A DNA stretch of 64,000 bases, from the NCBI RefSeq assembly GCF_024397895.1, contig NZ_CP073346.1:3410001-3474000 (forward strand), in the 5' to 3' direction. The translations under genes were made by a program, and so were the position numbers. This stretch comes from Pseudomonas benzenivorans (GTDB taxonomy: Bacteria > Pseudomonadota > Gammaproteobacteria > Pseudomonadales > Pseudomonadaceae). Shown in pieces: positions 10,601 through 18,215 of this stretch (positions within the stretch are counted from its first letter, which is position 1; every line of letters begins with the position of its first letter). The notes beneath the pieces were generated by a model that saw only the letters and a program-made list of their open reading frames with translations, had not been told where the DNA came from and did no database searches.

Positions 10601-10704
10601 TGTTGGCTGCCCAGGTAGTCGAGCAGGCTGAGCAGGCCGGTGCCGAACAGCGCAAAGGCGGTTACCAGTAGGCAGCTTTCAAGGATCAGGTGGCGGGTCT
10701 TCAT
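4624..10704 (-). CDS. Giant multi-sensor GGDEF-EAL protein with LOV domain and C-terminal receiver
   Basis: A 2026-residue predicted c-di-GMP enzyme. Order by eye: about six hydrophobic segments (1-225), a periplasmic CHASE-like region closed by a TM near 440-460, PAS (about 495-610), GAF (625-770), PAS (778-895), GAF (930-1080), three PAS-type domains (1095-1205, 1207-1320, 1323-1445), GGDEF, EAL and a receiver. The third of these has GHNCRFLQ with Cys1373, NYRKDG and GVQNDI, the signature of a flavin-binding LOV domain. GGDEF (1532-1536) is intact with an inhibitory RxxD site at 1523-1526. EAL (1660-1662) is followed by ITES, DDFGTG, KIDRSF and AEGVE, so phosphodiesterase activity is plausible. 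The receiver has an acidic pocket near 1900 and Asp1946. Whether it makes or degrades c-di-GMP overall cannot be read from sequence. I do not recognise a named gene. Confidence 0.93.
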   Translation of the reverse strand: MKTRHLILESCLLVTAFALFGTGLLSLLDYLGSQHLSQHSVVLRPDSSVFAMLMGGLLLSAIRQLRTFVTLFATLLTVASLYTLTHNHLAGGAEVGHSWISGSMRVRSEMALAALAGTLAITLSLGNLLAKRAAQAIGAAIILFAISSQLSDFHPDLGTFRLALRHAANNVANLFAVILGASIIALTQLPSVSRSRLDRPSLAAGLICTLLSCTGWYLLSLQNIESVNRESRVLLAKTQSAIIRTQADRLALIQRMSERWQSLGDLPPENLWQQEVRSYLHDFPGLGLIAVLGPDLSPLLQGARDPQQSSWLNHFLSDSQLRRWLERARQDGGSQISPVAPGAESIPRVLISSQLSLPDQPALTVVASLDIHDTMKSLSDQHLSDLGVRLYEGDTLLFAPSGEPLNHFAIQVGSLDVPVNEDRAWRLISYLDHPHLGNVLSYLPTLVLLFGLSLSGLLMLSQRVVRLNADRTQNAQELNHELQATLSQQHSLQLLNRRIMQFSRDVLCSIDKQGRFLEISPSCERVFGYKAEELIGQPYIELVLPEDRQNTEAETAAIVTGRRTHRFRNRYRHPDGRILHILWSADGSGQDETLFCVAHDITALVQSQTYTEAQRDILSLISSDHPQAEILDSICQMVEALEPEALCSILLLDETGLHLQTGAAPHLPSALNQALEGTAIGPKAGSCGTAAYRRQVVVVEDIATDPLWEDHRDLALANGLHACWSFPLLTREGKVLGTLALYNRRPYAPNQEQVEHLATAAQLATIAITRAHDRQTQQESEQRFRSLFTFNPDAVLSFDLNGHFQQVNGAARQLAGLAQEQLTHRHFIDMVVAEDAERTAQHFASACKGIPQRYETRIRNSNGELLNLDVTNLPIIVDGQIVGVYGIAKDITGRELMTDALHQALLEAEQRTDQLRGLSAAAIASARLLEREALSHYLVNQIRQVIGVHQVMLVAPEGDSGHPTVTSSLSSQDAPRHHGTSPWAETALLRQLMAVEQPICLSQHALETDPYWGGFAGKLGNSGHAPLRGLLLAPLLDNGGHTIGMLLLSDKLQDDFDQDDLAIALQFSQMAVSALENIRLLNEVKGGEQRLKSQLAFTSAITDSLSEGLLAVDSAGLVTFVNPAAEALLGTQEQRLLGQPLHSVLPLDPASCNLQDQPALEGELCLQTGDSRTLLYDARPLSSNAEHAGWVIALDDVTAQRLGDQAMRERNQFFNLSLEMFCMLSLSGHFIQVNPAFASTLRYSEEHLIGKAYMDLIHPQDRPMVKSAVQQLQFGQSIEELIIRVWDADQELHWLQLSATLSDDRVIYCAARDITERKESEKQLRLLQRSLESSYNGVLIVDAQAEDLPIIYANPAFERITGYSPDEILGHNCRFLQRGDSSQKGIKAIRHSLARNSEVHAVLRNYRKDGSPFWNDLYISPVLDEGGQVTHFVGVQNDISEERRYQDELSFNASHDVLTGLPNRTLLEDRLGQSCQLSHRYKRSVAVMFIDLDGFKQINDTNGHHFGDQVLIEVARRLSAQVRAGDTVARMGGDEFVVLLPDLAQKEDAVQVAERMLRAISRPYQIDGTDFHTSASIGITLNDGSIEHPMQLIQQADLAMYKAKQEGRNNYLWFTEDLSLAVRERAGLRGELQKAIEGEDFELYYQPQIDSRSGRVVGLEALLRWQHATRGFISPMTFIPVAEESGQIIPLSLWVLDTACRQIRQLADQGMSKLSVAVNISPVHFQRKNFLETIRAALEKYALNPEQLALEITESVLLNNTDQAIESLQQLRALGVGIAIDDFGTGYSSLGYLKRLPIDKVKIDRSFIREIISDSNDAAITRGIISMAHHLKLKVVAEGVENEPQVAFLRKSHCDQFQGYHFAKPMPFAALENFLHYHMQVHAPVMDQSSEEENLQTILLVDDEENILRALVRVLRRDGYKILTATRARDAFELLAKHHVSVILSDQRMPEMSGTEFLSRVKDLHPHTIRMVLSGYTDLKSVTEAINQGAIYKFLTKPWDDQQLRQDIHQAFQQFNASELKTANRV

Positions 10705-11070
10705 CGTGATGCCTCTACTCCTGGTCGGACGCTAGTCTGCGCCTCGGGTTCTTGTAACTGGGCCAAGACAGGTCGTCGTGCGATTGGCACTGCTTGGGGC
10801 GCCTGGCTGTTGCGCCAGCTATGGGGGGCTTGCGGGGTGCATTGGCTGGGCGCGAGCGCTCACTTGCGCTGTCGCGCAGACTTAATCGCGACAGGTGCGG
10901 GGCGCGTCGGTGGCGTTGCCTGTGGTCCTTGCGCGGGACTCCGAACTGGCCGCAGGCGGCTCTGGCAGTCGCGCTGTGCGGGGGCTCAATCGTCGAGAGG
11001 TTGTGCCGGAGGCGGCTGAAACAGATTCCTGGCCAAGGCTGTGCTCCGGGGCGCTGATCTCGGCCGTTGG
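10705..11070. other. Intergenic region upstream of the giant GGDEF-EAL gene
   Basis: About 366 bases between the start of the giant sensor gene and the end of the kinase remnant. It must hold the promoter and leader of the sensor gene on the minus strand, but I found no convincing -35/-10 pair, sigma-54 site or terminator. The open frames across it have no recognisable protein features. It may include further decayed sequence of the kinase remnant. Confidence 0.5.
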
Positions 11071-11739
11071 TCATGTTGCGACTGCCGCTGGTCTGGACTG
11101 CTCGATGCTGCGCGACAGGGAGAAGCCGAGGCCAGTGCCCCTGCCGAGTGATTTGGTGCTAAAGACGGGGGCGCAGAGGCGCTCCAGGGCCTCGGTGGTG
11201 ATGTCGGTACTGGACTCCTCGACCTCGGTCCAGACCCAATCGTCGTTGCAGGCCGTGCGCAGGGTGATATGGCCGAACGGTTCGATGGCGCGGGCGGCGT
11301 TCACGAGCGGGCTCATCACCACCCGATTGATCTGTGAGGGAGTGCATTCGACTTTCGGCAGGTCGTCGTACTCCTCGGTTAACTCGGCTTTGTACTTGAG
11401 TTCGCTGCTGACCAAATTGAACGTGGTATCCAGGCCTCGATGCAGGTCGACACGTTGGAGTGCCCCCTCATGGCGCAGTGGAGGACACTCACGCCGGTGG
11501 ATGTGGCCATTGCCGTGCCGATCCCGCGCCAGCCCCACCTGGCAGTTGCAACGTTCGGCGTCGGTCTCCGGGAAGCGCTGGGTAAATGGTCGGCCGGTGG
11601 CCGGCCGCAGATTCCTGCCACTGCGCGGGCTGATGAACCTGTTCCGGTTCAGGGTCATGAACTCGGCGTCGAACACGGTGATTCCCATGTCGACCTGCTC
11701 GATCAGGGAGCAGAGCACTGGGGCCAGGCGGTTATCCAT
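11071..11739 (-). pseudogene. Remnant of a PAS-histidine kinase gene
   Basis: The frame is still open over about 220 codons, but the protein is a collapsed sensor kinase. It begins like a PAS domain (LCSLIEQVDMGITVFDAEF). It then passes through a poorly conserved stretch and resumes at the region before the ATPase domain (LHRGLDTTFNLVSSELKYKAE). The whole dimerisation/H-box segment with the phospho-histidine is missing. The N-box reads SPLVNAARAI (the conserved Asn is lost) and the G1 box reads VEESSTDI in place of a D-N-G type motif. The G2 box GRGTGLGFSLS survives, then the frame ends early. It cannot autophosphorylate. It lies directly upstream of the giant sensor, which carries a receiver of the kind often paired with such kinases, so the two may once have been partners; that is inference. 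Confidence 0.7.
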
Positions 11740-11905
11740 TCTGTGCCTCTGGTACGTGTAGTCGACCTGGGTTGGATACACGTCGGAATAACATCGGTCA
11801 AAATATGGGCGCCAATATTATAGCGATGCTGGCTGTTTGCCCATGCCGTCTTTTGGAATGGCCAGCTTTTCTGTGGGGTTTGATGCGGTAGAGGGCAGCT
11901 CGGCT

Positions 11906-14900
11906 TCAGCTCAGGATGAACAGCGCCGCACCACCGAACTGGGCGGCGAACTGCTTGGCGGGCATGGGCCGGCCGAGCAGGTAACCCTGCACTTCGTCGC
12001 ATTCGTGCACGCGCAGGAAATCGAGCTGGGCCTGGGTTTCCACGCCCTCGGCGATCACCGCCAGGTTCAGGCTGTGGGCCATGGCGATGATGGCGCAGGC
12101 GATCTGCCCGTCCTGCTCGCCGTCGGGCAGGCCGTCGACGAAGCTGCGGTCGATCTTCAGCACGTCGATGGGGAACTGCTTGAGGTAGTTCAGCGAGGAG
12201 TAGCCGGTGCCGAAGTCGTCGATCGCCAGGCACAGCCCCAGGGCCTTGAGGTCGGCCAGGGTGCCCAGGGCGCCGGTGACGTCCTGCATCAGGATGCTCT
12301 CTGTCAGCTCCAGCTCCAGGCACGCCGGGGGCACGCCGCTGTCTTCGAGGATGGCGGCGATGCGCCGATCCAGATCGCCGTCGGCGAACTGCCGGGCCGA
12401 CAGGTTGACCGACACCTTGGGCACGCGAATCTTCGCCAGGTGCCACTCCTTGAGCTGGCGGCAGGCCTCGGCCAATACCCAGTCGCCGACCTGCCCCACC
12501 AGGCCGAGCTCTTCCAGCACCGGGATGAAGTCGTCCGGCGGCACCAGGCCGCGGCGCGGGTGCTGCCAGCGCAACAGTGCCTCGACGCCGGTCAGGCGTT
12601 GGCCGTTGCCGGAGAACTGCGGCTGGTAATGCAGGATGAACTCGCCCAGGTCGAGGGCATGGCGCAGGTCGCTCTCCAGCTCCAGGCGCTCCAGGGCGCT
12701 GGCGTTCATGTCCGCCTGGTAGAACTGGAAGTTGTTCTTGCCGCGCTCCTTGGCGTGGTACATGGCCGTGTCGGCGTTCTTCATCAGTTGGCTCAGCTCG
12801 TCGCCGTCCTGGGGGCTCAGGGCGATGCCGATGCTGGCGGTGACGAAGAACTCCCGGCCCTCGAGGATGAACGGCCGGGCCAGGCTGGCGAGAATCTGTT
12901 CGGCCACATGGATCGCCCGGTTCAGCGCGGCTTCCTGGCTGGTGGATGACTGCAGCAGCAGGGTGAACTCGTCGCCGCCCATGCGCGCCACCGTGTCGTC
13001 GGCGTCGACGCAGGCCGACAGGCGGGTGGCCACGTCCTTGAGCATGCGGTCGCCGGCGGCGTGGCCGAGGGAGTCGTTGATCGGCTTGAAGCGGTCGAGG
13101 TCGAGGAACATCAGCACCACCCATTGCTGATGGCGTTCGCCGTGCTGCAGGGCGGTGTGCAGGCGGTCCTGGAACAGCGTGCGGTTGGGCAGCTGGGTCA
13201 GGGCGTCGTAGTAGGCCAGGCGGTGGATGCGCTGTTCGCTGGCCTTGCGTTCGCTGATGTCGCTGAAAAAGCACACGTAGCTGACCAGGTCGCCTTCCTC
13301 GTCCTGCACCGCGGTGATGCCGACCCAGGCCGGGAAGCTCTCGCCGCTGCGGCGCTTGAGCCAGACCTCGCCCTCCCAGCTGCCGCGCTGATTGAGCTGG
13401 CCGAGGATGTACTGCAGGTGGCTGGCCTGCTGGCGGTCGGCGGTGAGCATGCTCGGCAGCTGGTCGAGCACCTGGGCCGAGCTGTAGCCGCTGACCCGGC
13501 TGAAGGCCTTGTTGACCTGGACGATGTAGCCGGCCGGGTCGGTGACCAGGATCGCCGCGGTTGAGTGCTCGAACACCGTGGCGGCCATGCGCAGCTCTTT
13601 CTCCGCGCGGCGCTGCTGGGCGATGTCGCGGCCGACGCCGAGCAGGCCTTCGAAGCGTCCGTGCTCGTCCCACATCGGCACCAGGCGCAGTTCCACCGGA
13701 ATCCGCCGGCCGTCGGCGCGCAGGCAGTCGAAGACGAACAGTTGCGGCTGCAGCTGCTGGCGCAGTTCGGCCATGCGCTGGGGGGTGCCCAGGCCGCCGC
13801 GCACCCGCTCGAGCAGCTGGTTCAGGTCCGTCAGCTGGGCCGGATTGCTGGCCAGGCTGCGGAAACCATTGCTCAGCACCCATTCAGTGGTGAAACCGAG
13901 CACCGGCTGCACCGAGGGGCTGACGTAGTTCAGTTTCAGGCTGCTGTCGGTGGAGAAGATCACGTCGCTGATGCTTTCGGCCAGCAGGCGATAGCGCTGT
14001 TCGCTGGCGCGCAGCGACTCGCTGCGCTCGATCTGCTCGGTGATGTCCTTGGCGATGCCCAGCAGGCGGCTGACGCGCCCGGTGTCGTCGCGCTGCAGGG
14101 CCTGCTCGCGAATGCTGAACCAGCGCCAGGCGCCATTCTGGTGTCGCCAGCGCAGCTGGGAGTCGAGCAGCACGCCGTCGCCGAGCACCTGCTGCAGGTT
14201 GCGGATACGCCAGTAATAGTCGCTGTCGTCCGGATGCAGGATGTGCTCCCAGAAACGCTCGCCCATGCTCTTCAGCTCGATCTGGCTGTAGCCAAGCTGC
14301 AGCCCCAGGTGGTGGTTGCTGAACAGCACCCGGCGGTTGGCCACGTCATGCACATAGAGGGTGTCGGGCACGGCGCGCACCACGTCGGACCAGAAGCGCT
14401 CGCGCTCGATCAGCGACAGCTCGATGCGCTTGCGACTGGTGACGTCGCTGATGCTCAGGGTCACCGCACGCAGGTCCTCCGCGCTTTCCGGCAGGCGCAG
14501 GACCAGCCACAGGTGGCGCTCGTGGCCCTGGGGCGTGCTGATCCGCTGCTCCATTTCCAGTTGGCCGGTATTTTCCAATAGGGCCGTGAGCAGCTGCATG
14601 CGGAAACCGCCGGGGCGCAGCGGGCCGCTGTTGATCAGGTGCTGCCAGGCCTGATCGTTACTTGAGGCGCCGAGCAGGCGCAGGGCCATCTGGTTGCTCT
14701 CGGTGCAGCGCAGGCGCTGCAGCAGTTCGCCGTGGCGCTGCGGGTTGGCCTGCAGCCAGCGGTCCAGGTCGACGCCGTCGCGCAGCTGCAACTGGCTCAG
14801 GTAGTCATGCAGGGCGGACAGGTCGAGTACGCACAGCGCCGTACCGGTGCCTTCGAATATGTCCTGATAGCGACGCCGGGTCTCCTTCAGCACGCGGGTC

Positions 14901-16153
14901 GCCTGCTGCTCCTCGGTGACGTCGCGCAGCACCCAGACCAAGCCCTGGTGACGACCCTCGTCGCTGAGCTCGCGGCGGCTGATGGCGAACAGCCGACTCA
15001 CGCCCTGCTGTGGGATCTCCACCAGGTCCGGGCCCTGTTCGCTGTGAAACGCGGTGTGGTGCAGCAGCAGCGGGTCGAGGTGCGGCATCAGTTCCAGCAG
15101 GTGCCGGCTCTGGGCGTCCCGGCTGGCCCGGCCGAACAGCGCCTCGGCCTGGGGGTTGAGGTAGCGGATCAGGCCGTTGCCGTCGGTCACCAGCACCCTT
15201 TCCTCGATTGCGCTCAAGGCGCCGGCGGCCTGGTGCAGCGAGCGCTGCGAGGCGGCATTGAGCTCGTGCAGGCGGCGCTGCTCGCACAGCAAGCGGTACA
15301 GGGCGAACAGCGTGAGCAGGGTGCACAGCACGAACAGGGCGAACTTGGTTGCCAGGTTCGGCAGCAGCTTCGCCCGTACCTTGCGCTCGTTGAACAGTGC
15401 ACGCAGTTGCCATTCGCTGCCCTTGAGGGGCGTCAGCAGCAGACTCTGGGCCAGGTCCTCGGCGGTCACTGGCGGGAAGGCCGCGCTGGAGGGCGCCGGG
15501 CGATCCTGACGACTGGCGATCACCCGCTGCGCCAGGCTGTCCTCCAGCAACCAATGGTAATCGTCCAGACGGTGCTCGTAGAGCCATTCGCGCAGGGTAC
15601 TGGTGGTCATGCGCAGGGCCCAGTAGCCGCTCGTGCTGCTGTTCTCGGCCTGACGCAAGAGCACGTAGATGCGCCCCTCGGCGTGCGTGCTGAAGGCGTA
15701 ATGGTAGGGCTGCCCCTGGCTGCGCCGGTACAGCTGGCCGAGGAACACGGCATCGTCGGCCCGGGGCTCGCTGTCGTCGAGGATGCCGCCGCGCGGGCCG
15801 AGCCAGGCCAGGCTCTGCACGTTGGGAAACACCGCGCGCAGGCTGTCCAGCACGGCGGCGCGCTGGCGCGCCGTGGCCGGAGGCTGGTCGAAGGGGGCGA
15901 GCATCGCCAGGCCGGCGCGCGCCTTGAGGTCCATGCTCAGGCCGAGGTGGTTGGCCAGCTGGGTGTTGAACTCGCGGTTGAGCTGGCGCTGATTGTCCTG
16001 CAGCTGTTGCGACTCCAGGTGCAGCTGCCAGAGCAGCAACGCCAGCATGCCCAGGACCAGTGCCACCAGTGCGCCCTTGACCGAGCCACGCAGCGGCGTT
16101 GCCGGTGGCTCGCCGGGTGCGCTGGGGAACGGCAGGGGTTGGGCTGTCGCCAT
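11906..16153 (-). CDS. morA: Motility regulator MorA (membrane PAS-GGDEF-EAL protein)
   Basis: This 1415-residue protein has the same length and neighbourhood (next to glyA) as PAO1 MorA, a bifunctional c-di-GMP regulator of flagellar development and biofilm formation. Two transmembrane helices (about 27-45 and 270-290) enclose a periplasmic sensor. Several PAS domains follow between about 310 and 930. GGDEF is at 1059-1063 and EAL at 1191-1193, with DDFGTGYSS and KIDRSFVDG downstream, so both catalytic sites look intact. The inhibitory RxxD position before GGDEF reads DADD (1050-1053), so the I-site is absent. It is transcribed away from ettA. An upstream in-frame start is not available, so the ATG at 16153 is used. 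Confidence 0.85.
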   Translation of the reverse strand: MATAQPLPFPSAPGEPPATPLRGSVKGALVALVLGMLALLLWQLHLESQQLQDNQRQLNREFNTQLANHLGLSMDLKARAGLAMLAPFDQPPATARQRAAVLDSLRAVFPNVQSLAWLGPRGGILDDSEPRADDAVFLGQLYRRSQGQPYHYAFSTHAEGRIYVLLRQAENSSTSGYWALRMTTSTLREWLYEHRLDDYHWLLEDSLAQRVIASRQDRPAPSSAAFPPVTAEDLAQSLLLTPLKGSEWQLRALFNERKVRAKLLPNLATKFALFVLCTLLTLFALYRLLCEQRRLHELNAASQRSLHQAAGALSAIEERVLVTDGNGLIRYLNPQAEALFGRASRDAQSRHLLELMPHLDPLLLHHTAFHSEQGPDLVEIPQQGVSRLFAISRRELSDEGRHQGLVWVLRDVTEEQQATRVLKETRRRYQDIFEGTGTALCVLDLSALHDYLSQLQLRDGVDLDRWLQANPQRHGELLQRLRCTESNQMALRLLGASSNDQAWQHLINSGPLRPGGFRMQLLTALLENTGQLEMEQRISTPQGHERHLWLVLRLPESAEDLRAVTLSISDVTSRKRIELSLIERERFWSDVVRAVPDTLYVHDVANRRVLFSNHHLGLQLGYSQIELKSMGERFWEHILHPDDSDYYWRIRNLQQVLGDGVLLDSQLRWRHQNGAWRWFSIREQALQRDDTGRVSRLLGIAKDITEQIERSESLRASEQRYRLLAESISDVIFSTDSSLKLNYVSPSVQPVLGFTTEWVLSNGFRSLASNPAQLTDLNQLLERVRGGLGTPQRMAELRQQLQPQLFVFDCLRADGRRIPVELRLVPMWDEHGRFEGLLGVGRDIAQQRRAEKELRMAATVFEHSTAAILVTDPAGYIVQVNKAFSRVSGYSSAQVLDQLPSMLTADRQQASHLQYILGQLNQRGSWEGEVWLKRRSGESFPAWVGITAVQDEEGDLVSYVCFFSDISERKASEQRIHRLAYYDALTQLPNRTLFQDRLHTALQHGERHQQWVVLMFLDLDRFKPINDSLGHAAGDRMLKDVATRLSACVDADDTVARMGGDEFTLLLQSSTSQEAALNRAIHVAEQILASLARPFILEGREFFVTASIGIALSPQDGDELSQLMKNADTAMYHAKERGKNNFQFYQADMNASALERLELESDLRHALDLGEFILHYQPQFSGNGQRLTGVEALLRWQHPRRGLVPPDDFIPVLEELGLVGQVGDWVLAEACRQLKEWHLAKIRVPKVSVNLSARQFADGDLDRRIAAILEDSGVPPACLELELTESILMQDVTGALGTLADLKALGLCLAIDDFGTGYSSLNYLKQFPIDVLKIDRSFVDGLPDGEQDGQIACAIIAMAHSLNLAVIAEGVETQAQLDFLRVHECDEVQGYLLGRPMPAKQFAAQFGGAALFILS

Positions 16154-16485
16154 GGGTCAGTTCCAGCGGCTGTGGCTCGGTTGGCGCGGGTGGCGTTGAG
16201 CGACCAGGGGTGGCCGGTCGCAAGAGGCGGCTAGCATGCCATAACCCCGGCAAAGTGCCAGCTTGGCCGACGAGTGCGGTTTGCCCTGTACCGCGCATTC
16301 CGGTAGCTTTGCCGCACGCGCGCGAGCTTTCATCTAGTAGGCGCAGCATGCGAATGGCGCAGCGCCTGCCGGGCGGCCCGACGAGCGGCCCTCTCCAGGC
16401 TCGGGCGGACGCGAACATTCGCCGCCACGGGGCGCGACAGCCGCCGAGCAATCTCCAGTTTCCTGTCATCGAACCAAGGGTATCC
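16154..16485. other. Divergent intergenic region between morA and ettA
   Basis: About 330 bases must hold the promoters of both divergent genes. An open frame runs through it upstream of the ettA start, but it lacks a coding look and the EttA N terminus begins at 16486. I see no clear terminator or regulator site. Confidence 0.5.
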
Positions 16486-18150
16486 ATGGCTCAATACGTC
16501 TACACCATGCATCGGCTGAGCAAAGTTGTGCCGCCGAAGCGGGAAATCCTCAAGAACATCTCCCTGTCCTTCTTCCCGGGCGCCAAGATCGGCGTACTGG
16601 GTCTCAACGGCTCGGGCAAATCCACCCTGCTGAAGATCATGGCCGGGGTCGACCAGGAATTCGACGGCGAAGCCCGCCCGATGCCCGAGCTGAATGTCGG
16701 TTACCTGCCCCAGGAGCCGCAGCTCGACCCGAGCAAGACCGTACGCGAAGTGGTGGAAGAAGCCGTCAGCGTGATCAAGGACGCCCAGGCGCGCCTGGAT
16801 CAGGTCTATGCCGCCTATGCCGAGCCGGACGCCGACTTCGACGCCCTGGCCGCCGAGCAGGGCAAGCTGGAGGCCATCCTCCAGGCCGCCGACGGCCACA
16901 ACCTCGAGCGTCAGCTTGAAGTCGCCGCCGATGCCCTGCGCCTGCCGGCCTGGGATGCCAAGGTCGCCGTGCTCTCCGGTGGCGAAAAGCGCCGTGTGGC
17001 GCTGTGCCGTCTGCTGCTGTCGGCGCCGGACATGCTGCTGCTGGACGAACCGACCAACCACCTGGACGCCGACTCGGTGGCCTGGCTGGAGCACTTCCTC
17101 CACGATTTCCCGGGTACCGTGGTGGCGATCACCCACGACCGTTACTTCCTGGACAACGTCGCTGGCTGGATTCTCGAACTGGACCGCGGCGCCGGCATTC
17201 CCTACGAGGGCAACTATTCCGGCTGGCTGGAGGCCAAGTCCGCCCGCCTGGCCCAGGAATCCAAGCAGCAGTCGGCCCACGAAAAGGCCATGAAGGAAGA
17301 GCTGGAGTGGGTGCGCAAGGGCGCCAAGGCTCGCCAGTCCAAGTCCAAGGCGCGTCTGCAGCGCTTCGAGGAGATGCAGTCCCAGGAGTTCCAGAAGCGC
17401 AGCGAAACCAACGAGATCTACATCCCGGTCGGTCCGCGCCTGGGCGACAAGGTCATCGACTTCGTCAACGTCAGCAAGGGCTACGGCGACCGCGTGCTGA
17501 TCGACAACCTGTCGTTCAGCATGCCGAAGGGCGCCATCGTCGGGGTGATCGGCGGCAACGGCGCCGGCAAGTCGACCCTGTTCCGCATGCTGATGGGCAA
17601 GGAGCAGCCGGATTCGGGCAGCATCGAGATCGGCGACACCGTGCAACTGGCCTGCGTCGACCAGAGCCGCGACGACCTCGACGGCAGCAAGAGCGTGTGG
17701 GAAGCGGTATCCGGTGGCTCGGACATGATCAAGATCGGCAACTATGAAGTCCCGTCGCGCACCTACGTCGGTCGCTTCAACTTCAAGGGCGGCGATCAGC
17801 AGAAGTTCGTCAAGGACCTCTCCGGCGGTGAACGCGGCCGCCTGCACCTGGCCCTGACCCTGAAGGAAGGCGCCAACGTGCTGCTGCTCGACGAACCGTC
17901 CAACGACCTCGATGTGGAAACCCTGCGTTCGCTGGAGGAGGCGCTGCTCGACTTCCCCGGCGCGGCCATCGTCATCTCCCACGATCGCTGGTTCCTCGAC
18001 CGCGTCGCCACCCATATCCTGGCGTACGAAGACGACTCGCACATCGAGTTTTTCGAGGGCAACTACACCGAGTACGAGGCCGACCGCAAGAAGCGCCTCG
18101 GCGAGGCCGCCTCGCAGCCGCATCGCGTGCGGCACAAGAAACTGGCGTAG
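16486..18150 (+). CDS. ettA: Energy-dependent translational throttle protein EttA (ABC-F)
   Basis: EttA is a soluble ABC-F ATPase that binds the ribosomal E site and gates the first elongation step according to ATP/ADP ratio. The 554 residues match the family length. Both nucleotide-binding domains are complete. The first has GLNGSGKST, LSGGEKRRVAL and LLLDEPTNHLD; the second has GGNGAGKST, LSGGERGRLHL and LLLDEPSNDLD. A charged linker (KAMKEELEWVRKGAKARQSKSKARL) lies between them. The first NBD contains the arm insertion. The start at 16486 (MAQYVYTMHRLSKVVPPKRE) is the conserved N terminus, and upstream codons in the same frame are not conserved-looking. No transmembrane segment is present. 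Confidence 0.95.
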   Translation: MAQYVYTMHRLSKVVPPKREILKNISLSFFPGAKIGVLGLNGSGKSTLLKIMAGVDQEFDGEARPMPELNVGYLPQEPQLDPSKTVREVVEEAVSVIKDAQARLDQVYAAYAEPDADFDALAAEQGKLEAILQAADGHNLERQLEVAADALRLPAWDAKVAVLSGGEKRRVALCRLLLSAPDMLLLDEPTNHLDADSVAWLEHFLHDFPGTVVAITHDRYFLDNVAGWILELDRGAGIPYEGNYSGWLEAKSARLAQESKQQSAHEKAMKEELEWVRKGAKARQSKSKARLQRFEEMQSQEFQKRSETNEIYIPVGPRLGDKVIDFVNVSKGYGDRVLIDNLSFSMPKGAIVGVIGGNGAGKSTLFRMLMGKEQPDSGSIEIGDTVQLACVDQSRDDLDGSKSVWEAVSGGSDMIKIGNYEVPSRTYVGRFNFKGGDQQKFVKDLSGGERGRLHLALTLKEGANVLLLDEPSNDLDVETLRSLEEALLDFPGAAIVISHDRWFLDRVATHILAYEDDSHIEFFEGNYTEYEADRKKRLGEAASQPHRVRHKKLA

Positions 18151-18167
18151 GCCGGATCTGCTGCACA

Positions 18168-18199
18168 GAAAAAACGGAGCCCCAGGGCTCCGTTTTTTA
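18168..18199. terminator. Bidirectional terminator between ettA and rtcB
   Basis: A perfect nine-base-pair stem (ACGGAGCCC / GGGCTCCGT, 18174-18193) is flanked by an A run on the left and a T run on the right, so it can serve both convergent genes. Confidence 0.88.
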
Positions 18200-18215
18200 T
18201 CTCATCGACCCAGTA

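Noticed and set aside
11744-13883. Long frame overlapping the C-terminal half of morA
   Set aside because: It is another frame of the same strand as morA; its translation is Arg/Pro/Ala-rich and the MorA frame holds intact GGDEF and EAL motifs.
16330-18135. 601-codon open frame on the minus strand
   Set aside because: Antisense to ettA, with a shadow-type composition and no recognisable fold.
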